From Parcubacteria group bacterium Athens0714_12 (GTDB lineage Bacteria; Patescibacteriota; Patescibacteriia; UBA2591; VMGY01): a stretch of DNA of 37,788 bases. A program made the position numbers and the translations under genes. A model generated the notes under the pieces. That model was not told the origin of the DNA, did no database searches, and worked only from the letters and a program-made list of their open reading frames with translations. Each line of letters begins with the position of its first letter. Positions within the stretch are counted from its first letter, which is position 1. The stretch is taken from NCBI GenBank assembly GCA_007378955.1, contig VMGY01000012.1:1-37788 (forward strand). The letters run 5' to 3'. Shown here in pieces: positions 1 to 6,685 of the stretch.

Positions 1-99
1 GACCGAATTCTTTTAATCAAAAATGAAAAGAAAATTTTTCGGTTTTGGCAGCCCGGCCTCTTTTCCGAAAGAGCCGTACGCGAAATCGCACGGCGCTGA
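1..99. repeat. Left copy of a perfect 99-bp inverted repeat
   Basis: This segment is the exact reverse complement of 6052-6150, 99 of 99 bases by my reading. It contains two small internal palindromes: GCCGT..ACGGC, and TCTTT..AAAGA around TCCG. The window begins at the outer edge of the repeat, so it may extend further left. It could be the end of a mobile element or a dispersed repeat. An exact 99-base match at a sequence edge could also reflect an assembly k-mer overlap. Confidence 0.85.
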
Positions 100-175
100 T
101 TGAACGAAAATAACTGTGTCAAAAGAGATATGTAAATGCGGTACGGCGTGGAAAATAGTTGATTTAGCTATATAA

Positions 176-1306
176 ATGTGTATAATTAAAAAAGTAACCT
201 CAATTTTAAAATACGAAGTTATGAAAGATATTATCGCTAATAAATTGGAGCCATTTATTTTCCTTTATATAACAGAAAGGTGCCAACTTCGATGCCGCCA
301 TTGCTACATGGGAGATCGCCTTTCAAATCCCAAGGAAATGTCATTAGAAAAAATTATTAAAATCCTTAATTATTTCAAAGTTATTGGGCATTATAAATTG
401 TATCTTTTGGGTGGAGAACCCTTATTACATCCACAAATAAAAGAAATTATTACTATAGCAAACAAAATCGGTTACGAAGTTGTTGTGACATCCAATGGAC
501 AGTTTGATAAAAAAATTCTTCAAGATTATACGCCAGAGTTAATTCATAGTTTTTCATTTAGTATTGAATCTTCAAATAAAAAAACTCATGATTATATTCG
601 CGGGAAGGGTACATTTAAACGACTTATTGATAATATTAAGATTGTTCAGTCGCAAGGTTATCAAGCTAGGATAGTATCAACAGTTTCAAATATAAATGTG
701 AATAAACTCACTGATTTAATTGATTATTCTGCTAGAGTATTAAAAGTTAGCATGCTATCCTTTCATTATTTCTCGCCAATTGGTCAAGGAGAAGAATATA
801 TCAACAAATTGATCTTGCCTGAAGACTGGATTAATTTTTGTAAAGAAATAGAGGAATATCCTATACCAGAAAATTTCTGGGTCTATTATCCTCCAACTTT
901 TGTTTATTCTGACGAATTATCATATCTCACTGAGAGAGGATACAAGGGCTGTACAGCTCGTTGGGTTGAGCGTTTGGCCATACTTCCATCAGGACAAATA
1001 TATGCCTGCTCAGTCTTTTTTGATACCAATATGAATTTTGCGCTATGGAGAAATAAAAAAATGGAAATAAGAGATTCCAAGAATACGGAATTAAGAAGTG
1101 TGTATAAGGTAAATGATAATTGCATGGATTGCCCAAATAAAAACCAATGCTTCGGTGGTTGTGGTGCCTATAGGGATCTTAAAAAAAAATTCCCTGGCAT
1201 AATATCTTCTGATAATTGCAAAAGAAAAATTATTCCCCTGTGCCCCCTATGGTCAACTTATGCGGGAAATAATCACCCAATATCCAAAATACAGGAATTA
1301 AGATGA
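176..1306 (+). CDS. Radical SAM/SPASM-domain protein
   Basis: The protein has 376 residues. The radical SAM cluster motif CQLRCRHC (CxxxCxxC) is at residues 36-43, followed by the SAM-binding GGEP motif. A Cys-rich SPASM-type C-terminus follows (GCTARW, YACSVF, CMDCPNKNQCFGGC, DNCKRK, PLCPLW) and would hold auxiliary Fe-S clusters. SPASM enzymes modify peptides, proteins or small molecules by radical chemistry; the substrate here is unknown. It is the first gene of a four-gene operon, and its stop overlaps the gltX-like start (ATGA). No clear Shine-Dalgarno precedes the ATG at 176, and an internal ATG at 221 is an alternative start. No small precursor ORF was noticed nearby. A tetrapyrrole-type SPASM enzyme (AhbD/NirJ-like) is possible, but the other pathway genes are missing. 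Confidence 0.88.
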   Translation: MCIIKKVTSILKYEVMKDIIANKLEPFIFLYITERCQLRCRHCYMGDRLSNPKEMSLEKIIKILNYFKVIGHYKLYLLGGEPLLHPQIKEIITIANKIGYEVVVTSNGQFDKKILQDYTPELIHSFSFSIESSNKKTHDYIRGKGTFKRLIDNIKIVQSQGYQARIVSTVSNINVNKLTDLIDYSARVLKVSMLSFHYFSPIGQGEEYINKLILPEDWINFCKEIEEYPIPENFWVYYPPTFVYSDELSYLTERGYKGCTARWVERLAILPSGQIYACSVFFDTNMNFALWRNKKMEIRDSKNTELRSVYKVNDNCMDCPNKNQCFGGCGAYRDLKKKFPGIISSDNCKRKIIPLCPLWSTYAGNNHPISKIQELR

Positions 1307-3018
1307 CGCTTGAAATAATAAAAAAACATAACTTAAAAAAGCTTAGTTTGCGTAACAACAATATGGAAAATATTACAAATCAATTATTCCCACATAAATT
1401 AGAGAGTGTTATTTCTATGTACAAGAAATATCCAAAAAGAATTTTACCGAAGGGTGCTATGGTTACTCGAATAGCACCTAGCCCCACGGGATTCTTTCAT
1501 ATAGGCGGTCTTTATATGGCTCTTATTTCTGAGCGTTTTGCGCATCAAACTAAGGGGGTTTATTATCTTCGTATTGAGGATACCGATAAGAAAAGGGAAA
1601 TAGAAGGAGCTCGTAAAATTATTAGTATATCGTTGTGTAAATATGGTTTGAGTCCTGATGAAGGAGAAGGCCTAGGTGGTATTGAAAGGGGCATATATGG
1701 CCCATATTGCCAGTCCGATAGGAAAGAAATATACAAAGTGTTTATAAAGCATCTTGTAGAAATTGGCAGAGCATATCCATGTTTTTGCAGTCAAAGCGAA
1801 CTTGATGAAATGCGTAAAATGCAGGAAGAAGCAAAAGTGCGAACAGGATACTATGGCATTTGGGCAAAATGGAGAGATGCCGACAAAAATTTGGTAAAAG
1901 AGATGTTGGATAATAATAAGGAATTTGTAATTAGATTCAAATCTACAGGAGATTATAAAAAAAGTTTTTCATATAAAGATTTACTTAAATGCTCAATAGA
2001 ATTTCCCGAAAATGATATCGATACAGTAATTATGAAATCCGACGGATTGCCCACATATCACTTAGCTCACGTAATTGATGACCATCTAATGAGCACCACG
2101 CATGTGCTGAGGGGTGATGAATGGATATCATCAATACCGCTGCATTATGAATTATTTAATACACTAGAGCTAGAACCACCGCTATATGGACACATTTCTC
2201 CTATTAATAAGATTGATGAATATGGCCATAGGAGAAAATTATCCAAAAGAAAAGATCCAGAAGCAAATGTTATCTATTACGATCAAAAAGGTTACCCCAG
2301 AATTGCCATAATTGAATACCTCATGAATTTGGCCAATTCTGATTTTGAAGATTGGAGAAATAAAAATCCAACAAGTCATTATACGGAATTTACATTAACT
2401 TTTAAAAAATTGGCTGCGAGCGCCGGGCCATTGTTTGATGAAGCCAAACTGAGAGATATTTCCAAGGAATTAATTGCAAAAATGACAGCAACAGAAATTT
2501 ATGAAGATGTAGTTAATTGGTCTTCGGAATATGATTCTAAATTCAAAGATGTTTTACTTTCAGACAAAAAATATTGGGTTAATGCTTTTTCTATAGAGAG
2601 AAGTATAAAAAAAACAAGAAAGGATATTGCTTGTTGGTCTGAGATAAAAAGATTCTTCTACTTTTTAATTAAAGAGGAATTTGCAAAGCCAGACTGGTTA
2701 AAATTCAACAGCCCATTAAGCAAGAATGAGATAAGCGACATATTATTACAATATAGCGCTGAGTTTTCAATAAATGACTTACAAGATGAGTGGATGAACA
2801 AAATTCGACGCATTGCCATTAAATTCAATTTTGCTCCTAATGCTATAACATTCAAAGATAATAAAGATAAATACAGGGGTCATGTTGGTGATATTGCTCA
2901 GATTATTAGATACGCGATTACTGACAGAACGCAAACCCCAGATCTTTATCAAATTATTCAAGTGTTGGGTGAACAAGAGTGTGCAAGAAGAATCTCCTTT
3001 GGGAGAAATTTTGACTAA
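1303..3018 (+). CDS. gltX: Glutamyl-tRNA synthetase (GluRS), probably dedicated copy
   Basis: This class I aminoacyl-tRNA synthetase of 571 residues should charge tRNA-Glu with glutamate. The signature IAPSPTGFFHIGG gives the HIGH motif (HIGG, near residue 66), and YLRIEDTD follows. KLSKRKDPEA (near residue 312) is the KMSKS loop. The C-terminus keeps the family ending 'RTQTPDLYQIIQVLG', so catalytic and anticodon-binding regions look complete. An N-terminal extension of about 50 residues precedes the usual start and makes the protein longer than the usual 470-500 residues. The ATG overlaps the stop of the radical SAM gene, suggesting translational coupling. The glutamyl-tRNA reductase gene lies 40 bp downstream and a tRNA-Glu gene lies at 5873-5944. 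Whether the genome has a second, housekeeping GluRS cannot be seen here. Confidence 0.92.
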   Translation: MTLEIIKKHNLKKLSLRNNNMENITNQLFPHKLESVISMYKKYPKRILPKGAMVTRIAPSPTGFFHIGGLYMALISERFAHQTKGVYYLRIEDTDKKREIEGARKIISISLCKYGLSPDEGEGLGGIERGIYGPYCQSDRKEIYKVFIKHLVEIGRAYPCFCSQSELDEMRKMQEEAKVRTGYYGIWAKWRDADKNLVKEMLDNNKEFVIRFKSTGDYKKSFSYKDLLKCSIEFPENDIDTVIMKSDGLPTYHLAHVIDDHLMSTTHVLRGDEWISSIPLHYELFNTLELEPPLYGHISPINKIDEYGHRRKLSKRKDPEANVIYYDQKGYPRIAIIEYLMNLANSDFEDWRNKNPTSHYTEFTLTFKKLAASAGPLFDEAKLRDISKELIAKMTATEIYEDVVNWSSEYDSKFKDVLLSDKKYWVNAFSIERSIKKTRKDIACWSEIKRFFYFLIKEEFAKPDWLKFNSPLSKNEISDILLQYSAEFSINDLQDEWMNKIRRIAIKFNFAPNAITFKDNKDKYRGHVGDIAQIIRYAITDRTQTPDLYQIIQVLGEQECARRISFGRNFD

Positions 3019-3058
3019 ACACTCTTTATTATCTAGAATAATGTAAAAAATTAATCAT

Positions 3059-3970
3059 ATGGGAAAAATAATCGACTCGAAAGATGCAGAATGCTATTTT
3101 ATTGACTATAAATTTGTTTCAAAGCATAATCTTAGTGGCTTTATAGAAAAAGTGAAGTTGGGTGGCCTTAATTTGGATAGAAATATGTTTGTTATTTCCA
3201 CTTGTCTGCGTTATGAAATTTATAATTTTTCTGGCAAAGAATGGAAATTTGAGAATAAGAATATGTTTGTACATATTTCAGGGAATTTATGCCTAAGAAG
3301 ATTCATTTCGCTTTTATGTGGGCTCCAATCAGAGATTATTGGCGAGAGAGAAATATTTGTTCAAATTCGTTCTGCCGTGTACGAAGCAGCAAAAAACAAC
3401 ATGCTCGATAAGGCTGTGTTTTGGCACATTGTTTCTTTATTTGAAAAAGCTGAAAAAGTAAGAAATACACATTCTATTGACTGTCAAGAAAATTATTCTA
3501 CAGTGGGAGCAAAGGTACTTGACAAAGAAATTACTAGTCCGGCGAATGTAGCAATTATTGGTGGTGGATATATGGCTGAATCATTTTTGAATAATATCAA
3601 CGCAACCAAATTAAAGAAAGTTTATTGGATCAATAGAAGTGTTGAAAAAATTAAAAAAATTGCCAGAAAACAGCATATTATTCCGATAGAGTTATTCGAG
3701 TTTTATAATTTGGAGAATGCAGAACCAGTCATAAATAAGGCTGATTTTGTATTCGCTGCTGCCTATAATTGCGGCGGACGATTTTCAAAGATACATTTGA
3801 ATGATACTAATTGCGTAGTTGATGTTTCCTATCCATCTCTTTTTTCAGATGATATTGGATGCAATTTTTATTCTATTGATAATACTTACTTTGAAAAATT
3901 AATAGAAAGTCCAATTTCAAAAAGTCTAGTGTTTTCTGCTGAAAAAGAAATTGATTCACTGATTCTATAA
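3059..3970 (+). CDS. hemA: Glutamyl-tRNA reductase-like protein, short form
   Basis: The family reduces glutamyl-tRNA(Glu) with NADPH to glutamate-1-semialdehyde. The catalytic cysteine motif is visible as ISTCLRYEIY with Cys at about residue 49. The helical signature follows as CGLQSEIIGEREIFVQIRSA, then a Rossmann NADPH-binding segment 'VAIIGGGYMAESF'. The protein has only 303 residues against about 420 for typical enzymes; it stops after the NADPH domain and lacks the C-terminal dimerisation domain. It sits 40 bp after the GluRS gene and 2 bp before the nucleotidyltransferase-like gene. No hemL, hemB or later tetrapyrrole gene is in the window. The product may therefore feed a different pathway, or the enzyme may act on another tRNA-bound substrate (inference). 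Confidence 0.87.
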   Translation: MGKIIDSKDAECYFIDYKFVSKHNLSGFIEKVKLGGLNLDRNMFVISTCLRYEIYNFSGKEWKFENKNMFVHISGNLCLRRFISLLCGLQSEIIGEREIFVQIRSAVYEAAKNNMLDKAVFWHIVSLFEKAEKVRNTHSIDCQENYSTVGAKVLDKEITSPANVAIIGGGYMAESFLNNINATKLKKVYWINRSVEKIKKIARKQHIIPIELFEFYNLENAEPVINKADFVFAAAYNCGGRFSKIHLNDTNCVVDVSYPSLFSDDIGCNFYSIDNTYFEKLIESPISKSLVFSAEKEIDSLIL

Positions 3971-3972
3971 AA

Positions 3973-4638
3973 ATGAATACAACTTTTGTAAAAAATGAAC
4001 TATTGTCTTTTGTTAATTTGGATAATATTTTGTTTGTAACCACCCAATCCATTGATATAAGTTCAGATATCGATATATATTGTGTCGCCAAAAATAATAT
4101 TAAATCTCAAGTACATATTTATAAGAAAAATGGTTATTGGATTGAAGTTTTTATTGATACTTGGGATGATATGAGGCAAAAAATAAAAAATAATGACGAA
4201 ATTGTTGTTGGCTTTATTTTAAGAATGCAGCTAATTGAATTTTTGAGTAATAGGAACGCGTTTAATGATGCCGTTCAGCTTATAAATGATAAGTACGAAA
4301 TTGTTCAGGAAAGGAAAACAATCTTAATGTATCGCATAAAAGTTTTGTCGTCAAAATATTTATCAGCTACAAACACGCAAACAAGATCATTTTTCAAGGG
4401 TCAGCTAATTCCACTTTTCGCCTTGATAGTATTTGATAAATATGGTGTTTGGCCTGAATCACCTAAGAAATGGATTGAGCAATTAAAACGAATGAAAAAG
4501 ACAGAGTCAAGACAAATCGTACAATGCATTGACTCAGATGAAAATATTGATGAACTTATTAAAATATCTACCAAAAACTTTAAAGGCATCCATATAGAAA
4601 AGGATAGTGAAAACAATAAAATAACATATCTCGGATAA
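3973..4638 (+). CDS. Nucleotidyltransferase-like protein
   Basis: This 221-residue protein is the last gene of the operon, 2 bp after the reductase gene. Residues near 22-40 read 'TTQSIDISSDIDIYCV', which resembles the minimal nucleotidyltransferase pattern in which SDID supplies two metal-binding aspartates. A later 'WIEVFIDTW' could give the third acidic residue. The usual GS before the motif is not canonical, so activity is uncertain. The rest is helical, charged and not recognised. Such folds transfer NMP to proteins, RNA or small molecules. Co-transcription with GluRS and glutamyl-tRNA reductase suggests a role on a glutamate-derived or tRNA-bound intermediate (inference). Confidence 0.6.
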   Translation: MNTTFVKNELLSFVNLDNILFVTTQSIDISSDIDIYCVAKNNIKSQVHIYKKNGYWIEVFIDTWDDMRQKIKNNDEIVVGFILRMQLIEFLSNRNAFNDAVQLINDKYEIVQERKTILMYRIKVLSSKYLSATNTQTRSFFKGQLIPLFALIVFDKYGVWPESPKKWIEQLKRMKKTESRQIVQCIDSDENIDELIKISTKNFKGIHIEKDSENNKITYLG

Positions 4639-4797
4639 ACTATTTTTGAAAGAGCTATCAGTGTGCTTATTTAGGACATTGAATTACGAAATGCAGATCT
4701 AACAACCAAATCTGGACAATTCAAAAACCTCTTTGGATTTCCCAAATTTGGTTGGTAGCGAGCAAATTGTAAAAATTACAAACATTGAAACGAATAA

Positions 4798-5601
4798 TTA
4801 AGCGATTTGATAAGCCAGCAGGCTGTAGATATAGTTAGCCAAATATCCGCCCACTGATCTTGGTAAGCTGGTTACCAGTCCATAAAACATTTTTAAGTTT
4901 CTGAAATTGAGTTCTATTAACATTCTGGTACCGTAAAGAAATTCCTGAAATTTGGTCATTGGATTTTTCATATTCTTTCTCGGTTTAACAAGGAGCATTC
5001 TTTTGCCTTCGCGACAGAAATCTTGCTGGAGTTTTTTAGAGACATATCCAGCGTCAGCAATGAATAATCCCAATAAATCCTTGTTTAGTTTAAGAAAGAT
5101 TTCTCTGTCGTCAGTGTTGCCGGAAGTGAATCTTACAGCCAACATTTTCCTGTTCAAATCAGTTGTAATGTGCATTTTTAAGCCAAAAAATGGACCTTTT
5201 CCTGTATATCCCCAGTTAGCTAATCCCTTCATTGTTTTGTGTCCTTCAGCTTTCCGATTAGAACAGACCGGTATTTCAGTAGAATCAGTATGCTTGATAA
5301 AATGCTGATTGCTTCTGTTGGCTTTCAGAATTGTTACCAGAACCAGCAGAGCCAGATGAGCAAATCTATTTATATTCACCACCAAGGTTTTGTAAGAACA
5401 TTTCGGCTTAAAGATTTTATAGACAGACTTCTTGGTGGCAATGTTGTTAGATTGTTTGAAGATTGCCAGCGAAAGAGTGTCCGTCCTTTTAAGAGCTAAT
5501 TTTCGACCTTTGTTGTTTTCAAACTTATCAAGTCTCAATTGTTTGTAGAAGAATTTTACAATCTGCTTTAAATTGTTGTATAATTGAATTACGGTTTTCA
5601 T
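4798..5601 (-). CDS. IS982-family transposase
   Basis: This 267-residue DDE transposase catalyses movement of the surrounding IS. The catalytic-core hallmarks are 'KHTDSTEIPVCSNRK' (first Asp), the GYTGKGPFFGLKMH stretch typical of the family, 'FIADAGYVSKKLQ' (second Asp) and a late Glu in 'GTRMLIELNFRNLK'. It appears full length and is enclosed by the terminal repeats. Its start codon lies inside one arm of a 19-bp perfect inverted repeat (5599-5617 and 5644-5662), which could hide the start in transcripts entering from outside the element. Confidence 0.9.
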   Translation of the reverse strand: MKTVIQLYNNLKQIVKFFYKQLRLDKFENNKGRKLALKRTDTLSLAIFKQSNNIATKKSVYKIFKPKCSYKTLVVNINRFAHLALLVLVTILKANRSNQHFIKHTDSTEIPVCSNRKAEGHKTMKGLANWGYTGKGPFFGLKMHITTDLNRKMLAVRFTSGNTDDREIFLKLNKDLLGLFIADAGYVSKKLQQDFCREGKRMLLVKPRKNMKNPMTKFQEFLYGTRMLIELNFRNLKMFYGLVTSLPRSVGGYLANYIYSLLAYQIA

Positions 5602-5662
5602 AATGGTGTAAAATTATCTATTGTTGACTAATCCGTCAACATTATAATTTTACACCATTATG
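5599..5662 (-). promoter_or_regulatory. 19-bp stem-loop over the transposase start codon
   Basis: CATAATGGTGTAAAATTAT at 5599-5617 is perfectly complementary to 5644-5662, leaving a loop of 26 nt with an inner TTGAC..GTCAA pair. The transposase ATG is the outermost triplet of the stem. Only RNAs starting upstream of 5662 would fold this way. That is consistent with protection against read-through expression, a strategy known from other IS families. Confidence 0.6.
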
Positions 5663-5762
5663 AAGATTTCGGCTCTTTCGTAATTCAAGGTTTAGGAGTA
5701 ATTTAATATTACAAATTTATTTATAGGATATTAAGTTTCAATAATATTTCTGTAAAAAATTT

Positions 5763-5824
5763 AGGCGCTATTTTAGTTGCAGTTAATTCTTGAATCTAGG
5801 TACTAAAAAAATAGTAAGCGCTTA
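5763..5824. other. Imperfect stem-loop between IS982 and tRNA-Glu
   Basis: GGCGCTATTTTAGT near 5764 can pair, with a few bulges, to ACTAAAAAAATAGTAAGCGC near 5802-5821, leaving a loop of about 25 nt. I do not recognise it. It is the only structure I see between the IS and the tRNA gene. Confidence 0.3.
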
Positions 5825-5872
5825 GCACCGCCCACCAAATCCACTCCGAAAAATCGGAAAGTCTCGAAATCG

Positions 5873-5944
5873 TAGCCCCAAGGGGAATCGAACCCCTGTT
5901 TACAGGATGAAAACCTGCCGTCCTGACCACCAGACGATAAGGCT
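5873..5944 (-). tRNA. tRNA-Glu (anticodon UUC)
   Basis: The 72-nt sequence folds as a full cloverleaf. The anticodon arm is GCAGG-TTTTCAT-CCTGT, giving anticodon TTC, and the T-arm is AGGGG-TTCGATT-CCCCT. The D-stem (GTCT/GGAC) and a 4-nt variable loop match glutamate tRNAs. The discriminator is A73 and CCA is not encoded. The acceptor stem opens with an A1-U72 pair and has two G-U pairs, a weak end for a tRNA-Glu. It lies in the same inverted-repeat-bounded region as the GluRS and glutamyl-tRNA reductase genes, on the opposite strand. Confidence 0.95.
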
Positions 5945-6051
5945 AAAATCAATAAAAGTATAATTTTATTATAGCATCTTTATTGCAAAAATGTTGCCAT
6001 ACCTCAATGGTTCTAAGTACTACTTATTTTAGCTCTTATTATAAACATTTG

Positions 6052-6150
6052 TCAGCGCCGTGCGATTTCGCGTACGGCTCTTTCGGAAAAGAGGCCGGGC
6101 TGCCAAAACCGAAAAATTTTCTTTTCATTTTTGATTAAAAGAATTCGGTC
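6052..6150. repeat. Right copy of the perfect 99-bp inverted repeat
   Basis: It is the exact reverse complement of 1-99. The inner ends of the two copies diverge immediately after TCAGCGCCG on this side, so the inner boundary is sharp. The sequence contains two short palindromes and no ORF. Together the copies enclose the GluRS/GluTR/radical SAM operon, the IS and the tRNA-Glu. The intergenic stretch 6151-6335 holds nothing else that I recognise. Confidence 0.85.
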
Positions 6151-6335
6151 TCAGAATCGGGATATTCTTCAAAAAAAGTTCGAATTTCATTCAATAAACA
6201 CAACCATTTAAAATTAAAATCTAGGCATTCGCCCATGGCGAATTAATTATAAAATTATGCCAAATCAAACATTTTTGGTGGTTTTAAAAAATATCTGAAA
6301 TAATTGTTATAGGCATTAGTTATAAGTTGCCCCAT

Positions 6336-6409
6336 GGCAGGGTAGCTCAGTTGGTTAGAGCGAGGGAATCATAACCCCTAGGTCGTGGGTTCGAATCCCA
6401 CCCCTGTCA
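6336..6409 (+). tRNA. tRNA-Met (CAU), elongator type
   Basis: The 74-nt cloverleaf has acceptor GGCAGGG/CCCTGTC, D-arm GCTC..GAGC and T-arm GTGGG-TTCGAAT-CCCAC. The anticodon loop ATCATAA gives anticodon CAT, with one A-C mismatch closing the anticodon stem. The fully paired acceptor end argues against initiator tRNA. A tRNA-Ile that is lysidine-modified at CAU cannot be excluded. CCA is not encoded. A 14-bp inverted repeat (6315-6328 and 6431-6444) flanks the gene and could set transcript ends or processing. Confidence 0.92.
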
Positions 6410-6474
6410 CTAAAATAACTTGCAACTAATAACTTATAACTAATAACCAAAACTTTATCCCCCTCCTCTTTTAT

Positions 6475-6506
6475 CCCTCCCGTTTAAGGGGAGGATTTTT
6501 GTTTTT
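6475..6506 (+). terminator. Rho-independent terminator after tRNA-Met
   Basis: CCCTCCC and GGGGAGG form a GC-rich stem around GTTTAA and are followed by TTTTTGTTTTT on the plus strand. Confidence 0.75.
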
Positions 6507-6548
6507 AGGCGTTAAAAATTTACCTATGTACTCATCTTGTACACGCTA

Positions 6549-6576
6549 TTGACAAATTTTTGAAAAGTACTAAGAT
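6549..6576 (+). promoter_or_regulatory. Promoter of the beta-barrel-like gene
   Basis: TTGACA (6549-6554), a 16-bp spacer and TAAGAT (6571-6576) lie about 110 bp upstream of the start at 6686. Confidence 0.6.
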
Positions 6577-6606
6577 GTTTAATATAAATAGATGGATCTT
6601 TGAAAA

Positions 6607-6646
6607 GCCAATATCTCGCCAATATCCTGTTGCTTTGCCAATATCC
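6607..6646 (+). repeat. Three GCCAATATC repeats in the 5' leader
   Basis: GCCAATATC occurs at 6607-6615, 6618-6626 and 6637-6645, between the promoter and the start codon. An inverted copy (GGATATTGGC, 7729-7738) lies just after the stop codon of the same gene. The copies could be regulator sites or could pair 5' and 3' ends of the mRNA. I see the repeats; the function is unknown. Confidence 0.65.
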
Positions 6647-6685
6647 GATTATTTTCAAACAAAAACAAAAAAGGAGGAAAAAGAA

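Larger units (their letters stand above)
4677..5690. mobile_element. IS982-family insertion sequence with 7-bp target duplication
   Basis: The element is 1014 bp. The ends are a 15-bp imperfect inverted repeat: CATTGAATTACGAAA at 4677-4691, and the complement of CCTTGAATTACGAAA at 5676-5690. TTTAGGA directly flanks both sides (4670-4676 and 5691-5697) and is a clear target-site duplication, so the insertion is intact and probably recent. It carries one transposase on the minus strand and lies between the four-gene operon and the tRNA-Glu gene. Confidence 0.9.

Noticed and set aside
1-99. Calling the first 6 kb a defined transposon
   Set aside because: No transposase with matching ends is seen, the left flank is outside the window, and the exact 99-bp match at the edge could be an assembly effect. 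It is reported as a repeat only.
176-4638. A heme or cobalamin biosynthesis operon
   Set aside because: GluRS and GluTR are present, but hemL, hemB, hemC, hemD and all later genes are missing, while a nucleotidyltransferase-like gene is included.
6560-6685. Longer N-terminus for the beta-barrel-like protein starting at 6560
   Set aside because: It lacks a ribosome-binding site, starts upstream of the promoter's -10 box, overlaps the GCCAATATC repeats and would bury the signal peptide. The ATG at 6686 has AAGGAGG and a clean signal peptide.
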